A model generated the notes under the pieces. The model saw nothing but the letters and a program-made list of their open reading frames with translations, made no database searches and was not told the DNA's origin. A program made the translations under genes and the position numbers. Shown here one piece after another: positions 1-5,330 of a DNA stretch of 8,614 nucleotides. Numbering within the stretch: the stretch's first letter is position 1; each line of letters begins with the position of its first letter. Source of the DNA: Candidatus Helarchaeota archaeon (GTDB taxonomy: Archaea > Asgardarchaeota > Lokiarchaeia > Helarchaeales > HEL-GB-A); the NCBI GenBank assembly GCA_013375405.1, contig JABXJU010000189.1, forward strand, positions 1-8,614. The letters are read 5' to 3'.

Positions 1-1097
1 AATTGAATGGTATTTTCATTTCCATTTTGAGTAATTAAGATTTGTAAGTCATTTCTTGCGTGCCACCATTTGGCGATTTCCACCCCACTTGCAACGTATA
101 CTGAATCCTTCACTAAGGCTTTCAAAATATCCTCATAAATTCTTCCGCCTCGCATTTTCAAAGTGCATTGATGCCATAAGATAGTTAAAAGCCCGTGAAA
201 ACGCTTAACTATATCTCGAATTTCTTGAATTGTCTGTAGTGCAGATTCTTCAGTCAGCGTTAGCCAAGTCCAAATAGCAGCATCCATTATAATCAGAGGT
301 AGTTCAATGAGTGGTAAGGGATTTAATTCAGGATCAGGAGAAAAAAATGGAAAAGCGAAGCCAAGTTTAAATCCAATTTTATCATTAAATCCAACCGTGG
401 TATCATAAAGAAGTTTTGTCTGGTTATGGATATTCCAAGTAGTTGGAAATTCAAATTTCATAAAATGTTGGCGTGTTCCATAAACAGTTTGCCCAAGAAT
501 TTGTTCAATCTTTTCTTTTTCTTCATTTAATTTAGTATAGTTAGTATGAGTGCCAAACATACCATGTAATCCAAGCTCTATATTATTTTCTTTTAATAAT
601 TGAAGTTCTTGCGAAATTTTTTCAAAGTTATATTCATTAACTAAAAAATAAAAAGAAGATTGCACTCCATATTGTTTCTCTAATTTTATGAATGATTTCA
701 TGTTATTATAAGGATTTGAAATTCCAAGAAGTGCTTTTAACACTGTCATCTTTGAAAATCTGTTACGAATTTTCCAAATATGCTTCCTTGACTCGGATAA
801 TTTATCCACATCATGGCTCATACACAGGGCGTATTCCTTCCAATTAGGCCAATACCATTTTTGTACGTAGGGTAAGTTGGAAGGTAAATTCTCAAATAAA
901 GCATTTTCAATCTCATCAATTAGGATATTAACATTTGGTGTAAGAGGATTTCGATCAGTTTCTCCTAATAGATCTCCTTTTAAATATTTAGCAATTAATT
1001 CAAGATTCGCATCTTGGCCTTGAATATAAGGGCGATAGAAGTCAGGTATTCCAAGAGTTGATAAAAGGATTTCTAGTCCATATTCTTTTAAATCCAT
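1..1097 (-). CDS. Polysaccharide deacetylase (NodB-type) family protein, 3' end cut by window edge
   Basis: Reading leftward from ATG at 1097 gives 365 open codons that run off the left edge, so the C-terminus is missing. The first ~85 residues are not recognised. The NodB-type carbohydrate esterase core follows: SHDVD at 94-98 (metal and catalytic Asp candidates D96 and D98), GLHG with H178 and a further H184, a GTRQH segment at 207-211 resembling the family's conserved Arg motif, and LWHQ at 307-310 supplying the late His. Such enzymes remove acetyl groups from N-acetylated sugars or related polymers. No signal peptide is visible, so a cytoplasmic or membrane-associated substrate is possible. 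The gene lies 31 bases downstream of the small membrane protein on the same strand and probably shares its transcript with the GlcNAc-1-P transferase. No strong ribosome site precedes ATG 1097. The frame stays open upstream, but an earlier start would overlap the preceding gene. Substrate unknown. Confidence 0.85.
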   Translation of the reverse strand, partial: MDLKEYGLEILLSTLGIPDFYRPYIQGQDANLELIAKYLKGDLLGETDRNPLTPNVNILIDEIENALFENLPSNLPYVQKWYWPNWKEYALCMSHDVDKLSESRKHIWKIRNRFSKMTVLKALLGISNPYNNMKSFIKLEKQYGVQSSFYFLVNEYNFEKISQELQLLKENNIELGLHGMFGTHTNYTKLNEEKEKIEQILGQTVYGTRQHFMKFEFPTTWNIHNQTKLLYDTTVGFNDKIGFKLGFAFPFFSPDPELNPLPLIELPLIIMDAAIWTWLTLTEESALQTIQEIRDIVKRFHGLLTILWHQCTLKMRGGRIYEDILKALVKDSVYVASGVEIAKWWHARNDLQILITQNGNENTIQ

Positions 1098-1128
1098 GGT
1101 AAAATCACAGTTGCGATGTAGCGCTTCA

Positions 1129-1494
1129 TTATTCTGTCTTATTCTTATTTTCTGCTGGAGGTGTATTTTTCTTTATGGTCCGCCAGAAGTACAGCCGCAC
1201 TATTCGATGCCCTAAGTATAACCAGAGCAGCCCATATATAGCTGCTATAAAGACTTGTACCATGCCGTTAAGTAAATCAACAAAGGTCTGGGAAAAACCT
1301 AAACTGATTAAAAAGGCCTCAAATGAGGGAAGGGGTTTTAAAGGTCCAACATAAACCTTCAGAAATAAAATCCCGATTAATGCTAAAAGCCACATAACGC
1401 TTATAATCACTAATAGTTCAAAATTTTTCTTCAAATCTGAAACTAATACCTTTATTTTATTTATTATATCATCAATAATGCCCAATTTTTCCAC
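1129..1494 (-). CDS. Small two-helix membrane protein, unrecognised family
   Basis: The product is 121 residues. An amphipathic N-terminus (about 1-25) precedes two hydrophobic segments at about 27-48 and 76-97. A short Pro/Phe-rich loop links them, and the tail is basic and hydrophilic with a Pro/Glu/Asn/Lys end. The usual positive-inside pattern puts both ends in the cytoplasm. I do not recognise the family. The first possible start is GTG at 1494, one base after the transferase stop codon. A GAGGTG ribosome site overlaps that GTG and sits about 6 bases before a TTG at 1485, so translation may start at Leu4 instead. The tight coupling to a GlcNAc-1-phosphate transferase, with a deacetylase next, suggests a partner or scaffold in membrane glycan assembly; this is inference only. 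It does not look like ALG14, which has one membrane anchor and a GT-B fold. Confidence 0.75.
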   Translation of the reverse strand: MEKLGIIDDIINKIKVLVSDLKKNFELLVIISVMWLLALIGILFLKVYVGPLKPLPSFEAFLISLGFSQTFVDLLNGMVQVFIAAIYGLLWLYLGHRIVRLYFWRTIKKNTPPAENKNKTE

Positions 1495-1495
1495 C

Positions 1496-2542
1496 TCATA
1501 AAGGAATGTATATATAATAGGTTAAGATTGTCGTAATAATCGCTAGAATGGCACAATATAAAGTCAATACTATGAAATGTCGTGTAATTTCTGGCTCCTT
1601 TAGTGGGCTTTTTGCCATTACAATTCGCATTAGAGTTAGCGGAGCTTTTATATCTGTGCTTGCTGTGATAGTCCCATCTGACTTGACGATAGAGGGGCGT
1701 TCTTGAAGTTTTCGCCCTTCAACTAATCCTCTAACACTGGTTAAAATTTGAAATGCATTAATGACAAGAGGAAAAGCGACCACCACTGTAATAAGTTCTA
1801 AACCACCCATAAAACCGATCAAAGCTAAAGCAGCACCAATTGTCAATGTACCTGTATCGCCAGCAAAGACTTTTGCAGGAAAGCGGTTATATTTATAGAA
1901 TATAATCATAATCCCTAACATTATTGCAGATAATAACGCACCTATCACGCTCATTGGTTGTTTTATAAGTGAGCAAAATAATAGAGTTCCAAATATGATA
2001 ATACAGGGACCAGACATAGAACCATTAACAACATCCATCATATTTACAGCGTTCGCTGCGACAGTTACACCTATCGGAACAATTAACCAATAGATAACAG
2101 TTATTCTAAATCCACTCCCGATTAGGGGAAAAATAGGATCGGGATAAAAAACTTGATTAAGATATATAAAATTAGCAATCAATAAGGGAAAACTTGCTCC
2201 AGCAATAAGAAGAGGTTTAGTTATTGATCCGAGCCGATATAAATCATCAATAAGACCTATAAGGCCAACCAATGCTAAAACAGATATAAAAACTACCATT
2301 TGAACCCGAATTATAAGGTCATCGAAAAAAATCAATGGAATTATGGCAGCAAGGCATGCAACAATTAAAACACTTATCCCACCCATTTCTGCGACCTCAG
2401 GCTTATCCAATTTATGCACATCAACGCCAATTTTACCTCTTTCTTTCAATTTTTTAATAAGCCTGGGTAAGATTATTCGCATAGCAAGTATCGAGAATGT
2501 TAAAAGAATTATTATGAAAGGATAAACCCAAATATCGTCCAT
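1496..2542 (-). CDS. UDP-GlcNAc:dolichyl-phosphate GlcNAc-1-phosphate transferase-like protein (ALG7/AglH, MraY/WecA superfamily)
   Basis: This 348-residue polytopic membrane protein has about ten hydrophobic segments. Superfamily motifs appear in order: DVHKLDKPEVAEMGG at 41-55, matching the archaeal and ALG7 'K-DKP-x-x-P/A-E-x-x-G' loop; the Asp pair GLIDDLYRL at 96-104; NAVNMMDVVNG at 164-174; and FPAKVFAGDTG at 221-231, matching the ALG7 'P-x-x-V-F-x-G-D-T' loop. The last cytoplasmic loop contains ERPSIVKSDG. Known members move a sugar-1-phosphate from a UDP-sugar to a polyprenyl phosphate on the cytoplasmic face. ALG7/AglH start N-glycan lipid carriers and MraY/WecA start wall or surface polymers. 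The substrate cannot be read from sequence; the AglH-like loops favour GlcNAc and dolichyl phosphate. ATG 2542 is supported by AGGTG eight bases upstream. It is first in a leftward gene string with the two-helix protein and the deacetylase. Confidence 0.88.
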   Translation of the reverse strand: MDDIWVYPFIIILLTFSILAMRIILPRLIKKLKERGKIGVDVHKLDKPEVAEMGGISVLIVACLAAIIPLIFFDDLIIRVQMVVFISVLALVGLIGLIDDLYRLGSITKPLLIAGASFPLLIANFIYLNQVFYPDPIFPLIGSGFRITVIYWLIVPIGVTVAANAVNMMDVVNGSMSGPCIIIFGTLLFCSLIKQPMSVIGALLSAIMLGIMIIFYKYNRFPAKVFAGDTGTLTIGAALALIGFMGGLELITVVVAFPLVINAFQILTSVRGLVEGRKLQERPSIVKSDGTITASTDIKAPLTLMRIVMAKSPLKEPEITRHFIVLTLYCAILAIITTILTYYIYIPL

Positions 2543-2550
2543 ATATCGTA

Positions 2551-2599
2551 CACCTATTGAATATCTAATTCAAAATTGAAAAAATAATACTTATTTAAA
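2551..2599 (-). promoter_or_regulatory. TATA box and ribosome site of the transferase gene string
   Basis: On the minus strand a TTTAAATA box (2592-2599) matches the archaeal TATA consensus and would place transcription start near 2565-2570. An AGGTG ribosome site follows at 2551-2555, eight bases before ATG 2542. No convincing purine-rich BRE is seen upstream of the box. This is the only obvious promoter for the three leftward genes. Confidence 0.5.
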
Positions 2600-2610
2600 T
2601 TGTTGGTTCA

Positions 2611-2635
2611 TTTAAATTTAAGTATCATATAAAAA
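2611..2635 (+). promoter_or_regulatory. Candidate TATA boxes for the Trm112-like gene
   Basis: TTTAAATT (2611-2618) and TATAAAAA (2628-2635) are both TATA-like. They would give a leader of roughly 50-80 bases before ATG 2716. The region is so AT-rich that neither can be preferred. It lies back to back with the leftward promoter, forming a divergent control region of about 170 bases. Confidence 0.3.
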
Positions 2636-2715
2636 TTATGTAATCAAAGAATAATAATTCAATTAATAATTATAGTAATATCAATACTTCTATTAAATAA
2701 ATGGGAGCAGTTCTA

Positions 2716-3405
2716 ATGAAACCATTATTACTAGACATTTTAGCCTGTCCAATCTGTAAATATTACCCTTTAAAATTGTACATCCTAAAATGGGAAACAC
2801 CTGAAAGTAAATTTTCAAAAATTTTGGAAGCATTTCATAACAGTGACTTAAATTATCTAAAGAAAGCAACAAAAATCAGAAGAGGAAAAGATAGAATAGA
2901 TGATGGAGTTGTTATAGATAAAAATGAAACTGTTTTAATAAGGGATGAAATGGTACGAAAAAAATCAAATATAATAACATATTTTGAAGAAGTTGAACCA
3001 AAATTAGAAAATTTTACAGTTATTGAAGATTTCACGGATGAAACTTATTCATCATGTTTGAATTTAATTAAAACAGATATTGTTAAACACATTTTAACAA
3101 CAAAGACTAATATAAAAGATAAAAAGATAACTGGGATTACAATGGCTACCCAAAATCAAATTTTAAATGATATTATCTCAGATATTTATTTACTTAATTG
3201 GTTCTTTCAATTTTCAGAGATTGAAGAAGGCGTAATTTTTTGTGAAAAATGTAAGCGGTGGTACCCCATTATTGAAACAATTCCACAAATGCTTCCAGAT
3301 GACTTACGTGAGGACAATGAAATTGACTTTTTAAAAAGGTGGGAATCTAAACTACCCACTACAATTATAGGAGAGGGGAAGCCGTACAATCTTGAAATAA
3401 AATAA
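2716..3405 (+). CDS. Trm112-family zinc-binding protein with a long central insert
   Basis: The N-terminus, MKPLLLDILACPICKYYPLK, is the classic Trm112-family start with CPIC at 11-14. The C-terminal part carries the second zinc pair CEKC (176-179), followed by KRWYPIIETIPQMLPDDLRE, the family's highly conserved end. Between the pairs lie about 160 residues, far more than in a minimal Trm112 of 60-130 residues. The insert is mostly helical, charged, rich in Lys/Glu/Asp, and not recognised. Trm112 is a small activator that stabilises SAM methyltransferases acting on tRNA, rRNA and release factor (Trm9, Trm11, Bud23 and Mtq2 in eukaryotes); archaeal versions also bind methyltransferases. No methyltransferase is in this window. 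I chose ATG 2716 over ATG 2701 because GGGAG lies eight bases before it and the family begins with MKP. An acyltransferase follows 83 bases later, and a decayed copy of this gene lies beyond that. Confidence 0.85.
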   Translation: MKPLLLDILACPICKYYPLKLYILKWETPESKFSKILEAFHNSDLNYLKKATKIRRGKDRIDDGVVIDKNETVLIRDEMVRKKSNIITYFEEVEPKLENFTVIEDFTDETYSSCLNLIKTDIVKHILTTKTNIKDKKITGITMATQNQILNDIISDIYLLNWFFQFSEIEEGVIFCEKCKRWYPIIETIPQMLPDDLREDNEIDFLKRWESKLPTTIIGEGKPYNLEIK

Positions 3406-3475
3406 ACGGCAAAGGCAGCATGGAGTTAAAATTTTTAATTAAAATTCATAAATAGGAGATATCTTGTTAAAAACA

Positions 3476-3491
3476 GGAGAATTTTAATTTG
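3476..3491 (+). promoter_or_regulatory. Ribosome binding site and TTG start of the acyltransferase
   Basis: GGAG at 3476-3479 lies nine bases before the TTG at 3489. An in-frame TAA at 3468-3470 excludes a longer protein, and no ATG lies near the start of the homologous region, so this site decides the start. Confidence 0.6.
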
Positions 3492-4511
3492 ACCAGTTTT
3501 GAAGAAAGAAAAATTGCAAAATCTGCACAAATTGAGAATTCAGATATAAAAGCAAAAAAGGTCATAATAGGAGAAGATGTGGTTTTAAAAAATATTAGAA
3601 TAGAAGCCGAAACATTTATTGTGGGTAAGAATACACGGATGAATGATTGCATTTTGTTATCAAATGGGGAAATTCAAATAGGAAAGTATGTCCAAGTTAA
3701 AGAAAATAGTGTATTAAAAGCGTTTCGTGGAGTTAAAGTTGGACATAGAACAATTATTGATAGAGGGGTTCTTGTTGCAGGGCTTCAAAGCGAATATAGT
3801 TATTTTGAGATTGGAAATTCCTGTGTTCTTTTACATCATTCATATGTTAATTGTGCGCGTGAGGTTATAATTGGTAATAAAGTTGGTATTGGGGGTTATT
3901 GCTTAATTTTCACTCATGGAGTCTGGCAAAATGCATTTAAAGGATTTCCAGTAAAATATGGAAAGGTTGTAATTAAGGATGAAGCTTGGTTACCATGGCA
4001 TGTTTTTGTAATGCCAGGAGTTACAATAGGAAAAGGAGCTACAATAGGGGGAGGATCAGTAATTAGAAAGGATATACCAGATTATGCTTTAGCAATTGGT
4101 GATCCTCCTAAAATAATAGCCAGAGATTGGTTAGAAAAAGGGCCAAAAAAAGAAACAAAACATGAATTACTATTAAAAGTAATAAATGAATTTAGAAATT
4201 TCTTTTATGAATATATAGGCAATAAATCAATAAAAATTGAGGAAGAAAATGATTATTTTATTAAAATTAAAACAGATATGGGAAATTTAATTTACATTTC
4301 AGATAATTTTAATGAAAATCTACAAAAAGTACAGGAAAAAGAATTTGATTTAATTTCTCTTGAAATACCAGATAAAATAAAGCGCAATTATAATTGGATT
4401 GAAATTGATACAGAATTAAAGAGTGAAAAAAATAACAAGCTATCCTTAGAATTTATTGAATATCTTAGAAGGTATGGTGTAAAAATTTCTGATATTGAAG
4501 ATCAATGGTAA
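3489..4511 (+). CDS. Left-handed beta-helix (hexapeptide-repeat) acyltransferase with extra C-terminal domain
   Basis: Residues about 15-210 contain imperfect hexapeptide repeats of the left-handed beta-helix type, such as VIIGEDVVLKNI, IQIGKYVQVKENS, VIIGNKVGIGGY and VTIGKGATIGGGSVI. They end in the usual cap IPDYALAIGDPPKII (197-210). The FTHG segment (141-144) with H143 sits where the catalytic His of WbbJ/LacA-like acetyltransferases is found. Family members form trimers and move acetyl groups, usually from acetyl-CoA, to sugars or amino acids. Residues about 220-340 form a separate charged, Lys/Glu-rich domain ending in DIEDQW that I do not recognise; it is not part of the standard fold. 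It begins at TTG 3489. It lies 83 bases after the Trm112-like gene and probably shares its transcript. A role in decorating surface or lipid-linked glycans fits the neighbourhood, but the acceptor is unknown. Confidence 0.85.
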   Translation: MTSFEERKIAKSAQIENSDIKAKKVIIGEDVVLKNIRIEAETFIVGKNTRMNDCILLSNGEIQIGKYVQVKENSVLKAFRGVKVGHRTIIDRGVLVAGLQSEYSYFEIGNSCVLLHHSYVNCAREVIIGNKVGIGGYCLIFTHGVWQNAFKGFPVKYGKVVIKDEAWLPWHVFVMPGVTIGKGATIGGGSVIRKDIPDYALAIGDPPKIIARDWLEKGPKKETKHELLLKVINEFRNFFYEYIGNKSIKIEEENDYFIKIKTDMGNLIYISDNFNENLQKVQEKEFDLISLEIPDKIKRNYNWIEIDTELKSEKNNKLSLEFIEYLRRYGVKISDIEDQW

Positions 4512-4550
4512 ATGAACTATTTCATTTTTAAATTCCTATTTAAGGGATGA

Positions 4551-4728
4551 ATTCTGGAAGTTGGAGGAGAAGTGGAAATTTCAAAAATTATATTCACTTT
4601 AATTGAAGAAATTTCATAAAAATAATATCTATGACGCTTCTGGATGATTTACGCAAAGAATAAAGAAAATTGAACTTTCAAATAAATGGAAATTTAAATT
4701 TTTACGGAAAAATATAGAAAATAGATAA
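4551..4728 (+). pseudogene. Decayed second copy of the 3' part of the Trm112-like gene
   Basis: The space after the acyltransferase contains a broken relative of the Trm112-like C-terminus. MTLLDDLRKE (4631-4660) matches QMLPDDLRED of the intact gene, and DNA agreement around CTT CTG GAT GAT TTA CGC is clear. A stop follows. After a two-base length difference, another frame gives KIELSNKWKFKF (4666-4701), which matches EIDFLKRWESKL and ends at TAA 4726-4728. Upstream, EVEIS-KIIFTLIEEIS (4569-4616) resembles GVIFCEKCKRWYPIIETIP but lacks the zinc ligands, and is cut by stops and an insertion of about 14 bases. So two frames, several stops and a lost metal site mark it as dead. It may come from an old tandem duplication or from loss of a paralogue. 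The part from 4631 is convincing; the upstream part is weaker. Confidence 0.65.
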
Positions 4729-4780
4729 CTGTCTACTCTTAAAAAATTTAATAAAAGTGGTAGCCCGGCTCGGGTTCGAA

Positions 4781-4811
4781 TTCCTCAACTACTATTCTTG
4801 AATAATAGTTA
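4781..4811 (-). other. tRNA-Gln intron 2, position 53/54 in the T arm, 31 bases
   Basis: This insert splits the T stem from the T loop. Its core is a hairpin of ten pairs, AACTATTATT/AATAGTAGTT with one G-T, and a CAAG loop (4810-4787). Flanking it are a three-base bulge GGT, a central four-pair helix CCTC/GAGG, a three-base bulge AAT, and a short outer helix CGA/TCG. Cutting after the second base of each bulge removes exactly 31 bases and restores CTCGG-TTCGAAC-CCGAG. The splice geometry is canonical although the location is not, and the pre-RNA must refold: bases 48-51 pair with the intron before splicing and with the T stem afterwards. Confidence 0.88.
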
Positions 4812-4826
4812 CCGAGGTCGCGGGGT

Positions 4827-4842
4827 ATCTTCGATAGAATCT
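4827..4842 (-). other. tRNA-Gln intron 1, position 37/38, 16 bases
   Basis: The intron AGATTCTATCGAAGAT lies between G37 and A38, the standard archaeal site. It folds into a strict bulge-helix-bulge. The outer helix is TGGGG/CCCCG. The central four-pair helix is CTTT/GAAG, with one G-U pair. The three-base bulges are GGA and ATA, and a small GAT/ATC inner stem has a TCT loop. Cutting after the second base of each bulge gives exactly the expected anticodon loop CTTTGGA. Confidence 0.9.
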
Positions 4843-4904
4843 CCAAAGCCCCACATGCTTGGCCGCTACACTACCGGGCTATTTATAAAATTTTTTGGTA
4901 TGAA

Positions 4905-4912
4905 ATTTTAAA
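4905..4912 (-). promoter_or_regulatory. TATA-like box of the tRNA-Gln gene
   Basis: TTTAAAAT on the minus strand is centred about 28 bases before the tRNA 5' end, the normal spacing for archaeal transcription starting at or just before the mature end. A nearer TTTATAAAT directly abuts the tRNA and is too close to act as its TATA box. Confidence 0.5.
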
Positions 4913-4939
4913 GGATTTTCAATTAAAAGATTTTCGATT

Positions 4940-5134
4940 TTATTCATCTGATATAATTTGAATTGCTTCTGCCTCACATTGAATTTCGCAAGCTTTGCAA
5001 TCCAGACATTCACTCGGATTGACAATTTTAGTTTTTTTTGTCTCTTCATCTAGTTCATATACTGACACAGGGCATGCATCAACGCATGTCCCACATCCAG
5101 AACATTTTTCAAAATCAATAATGATCCTTGGCAT
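4940..5134 (-). CDS. Small 2[4Fe-4S] ferredoxin
   Basis: The protein has 64 residues and two complete cluster motifs: CSGCGTCVDACP at 11-22 and CLDCKACEIQCE at 43-54. Each has the C-x2-C-x2-C-x3-C spacing. The last Cys of each motif completes the opposite cluster in this fold, as in clostridial-type ferredoxins. The second motif has Glu where Pro is common after its last Cys, which is a frequent variation. A charged loop (DEETKKTK) separates the halves, and the protein is acidic overall. It would carry low-potential electrons in the cytoplasm between oxidoreductases. No redox enzyme is encoded nearby, so its partner cannot be inferred. ATG 5134 follows a weak purine-rich stretch, GTGGAAAG. 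It appears to be a single-gene unit with its own TATA box; the tRNA gene follows it. Confidence 0.93.
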   Translation of the reverse strand: MPRIIIDFEKCSGCGTCVDACPVSVYELDEETKKTKIVNPSECLDCKACEIQCEAEAIQIISDE

Positions 5135-5175
5135 TTTCTTTCCACGTCTATTCTAATCTTTTCATCAAATCTTTT

Positions 5176-5183
5176 ATTTTATA
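5176..5183 (-). promoter_or_regulatory. TATA box of the ferredoxin gene
   Basis: TATAAAAT on the minus strand lies about 45 bases before ATG 5134, giving an expected leader of roughly 20 bases. The 196-base space between the ribophorin-like stop and ferredoxin start holds nothing else I can support apart from T-rich DNA after the ribophorin-like gene. Confidence 0.5.
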
Positions 5184-5293
5184 TCGTTAGTTTTACGAAG
5201 ATATTGCGGATTATATCTAGAACTCTAGAAATAAGATGGGAATAATTTTAATTTAAGTATTTTAATTCAACATAAAAATTTTTTCAAAACAAT

Positions 5294-5328
5294 CTATAAA
5301 AATGAACAGAAAAATAAAAGATTAAAAG
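5294..5328 (-). terminator. T-rich archaeal-type terminator after the ribophorin I-like gene
   Basis: Just past the TAA stop the minus strand reads several T runs (CTTTTAAT, CTTTTATTTTTC, CATTTTTAT) without a stem-loop, as in archaeal termination at consecutive U tracts. General AT-richness lowers the certainty. Confidence 0.4.
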
Positions 5329-5330
5329 AA

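Larger units (their letters stand above)
4758..4880 (-). tRNA. tRNA-Gln (anticodon TTG) with two introns and encoded CCA
   Basis: On the minus strand, AGCCCGG pairs with CCGGGCT to make a perfect seven-base acceptor stem, followed by discriminator A and an encoded CCA (4760-4758). The D arm is GTGT/GCAT with loop AGCGGCCAA. The anticodon stem is TGGGG/CCCCG with loop CTTTGGA once intron 1 is removed, giving anticodon TTG. The variable region is CGAC. The T stem CTCGG/CCGAG closes the standard TTCGAAC loop only after a second intron is removed. Exons are 4880-4843, 4826-4812 and 4780-4758. The mature RNA is 73 bases plus CCA. The start AGC...GGTAGTGTAGCGGCC resembles archaeal tRNA-Gln. It lies 59 bases downstream of the ferredoxin gene on the same strand but has its own TATA-like box. 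Confidence 0.93.

Noticed and set aside
1088..1129. ATG at 1129 (minus strand) overlapping the small membrane protein's stop, a possible earlier start for the deacetylase.
   Set aside because: It is out of frame with the deacetylase and reaches a stop after 13 codons; no frameshift is needed because ATG 1097 is available.
2343..2525. 60-codon plus-strand ORF.
   Set aside because: It lies wholly inside the transferase gene on the opposite strand and has no recognisable features.
2853..3652. Minus-strand ORFs of 60-61 codons (2853-3035, 3207-3389, 3467-3652).
   Set aside because: They are antisense shadows of the Trm112-like and acyltransferase genes, whose protein motifs are clear.
4787..4810. 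Strong ten-pair hairpin that could be read as a stem-loop terminator or a small RNA.
   Set aside because: It is the core of tRNA intron 2; the flanking bulges and helices fit BHB splicing exactly.
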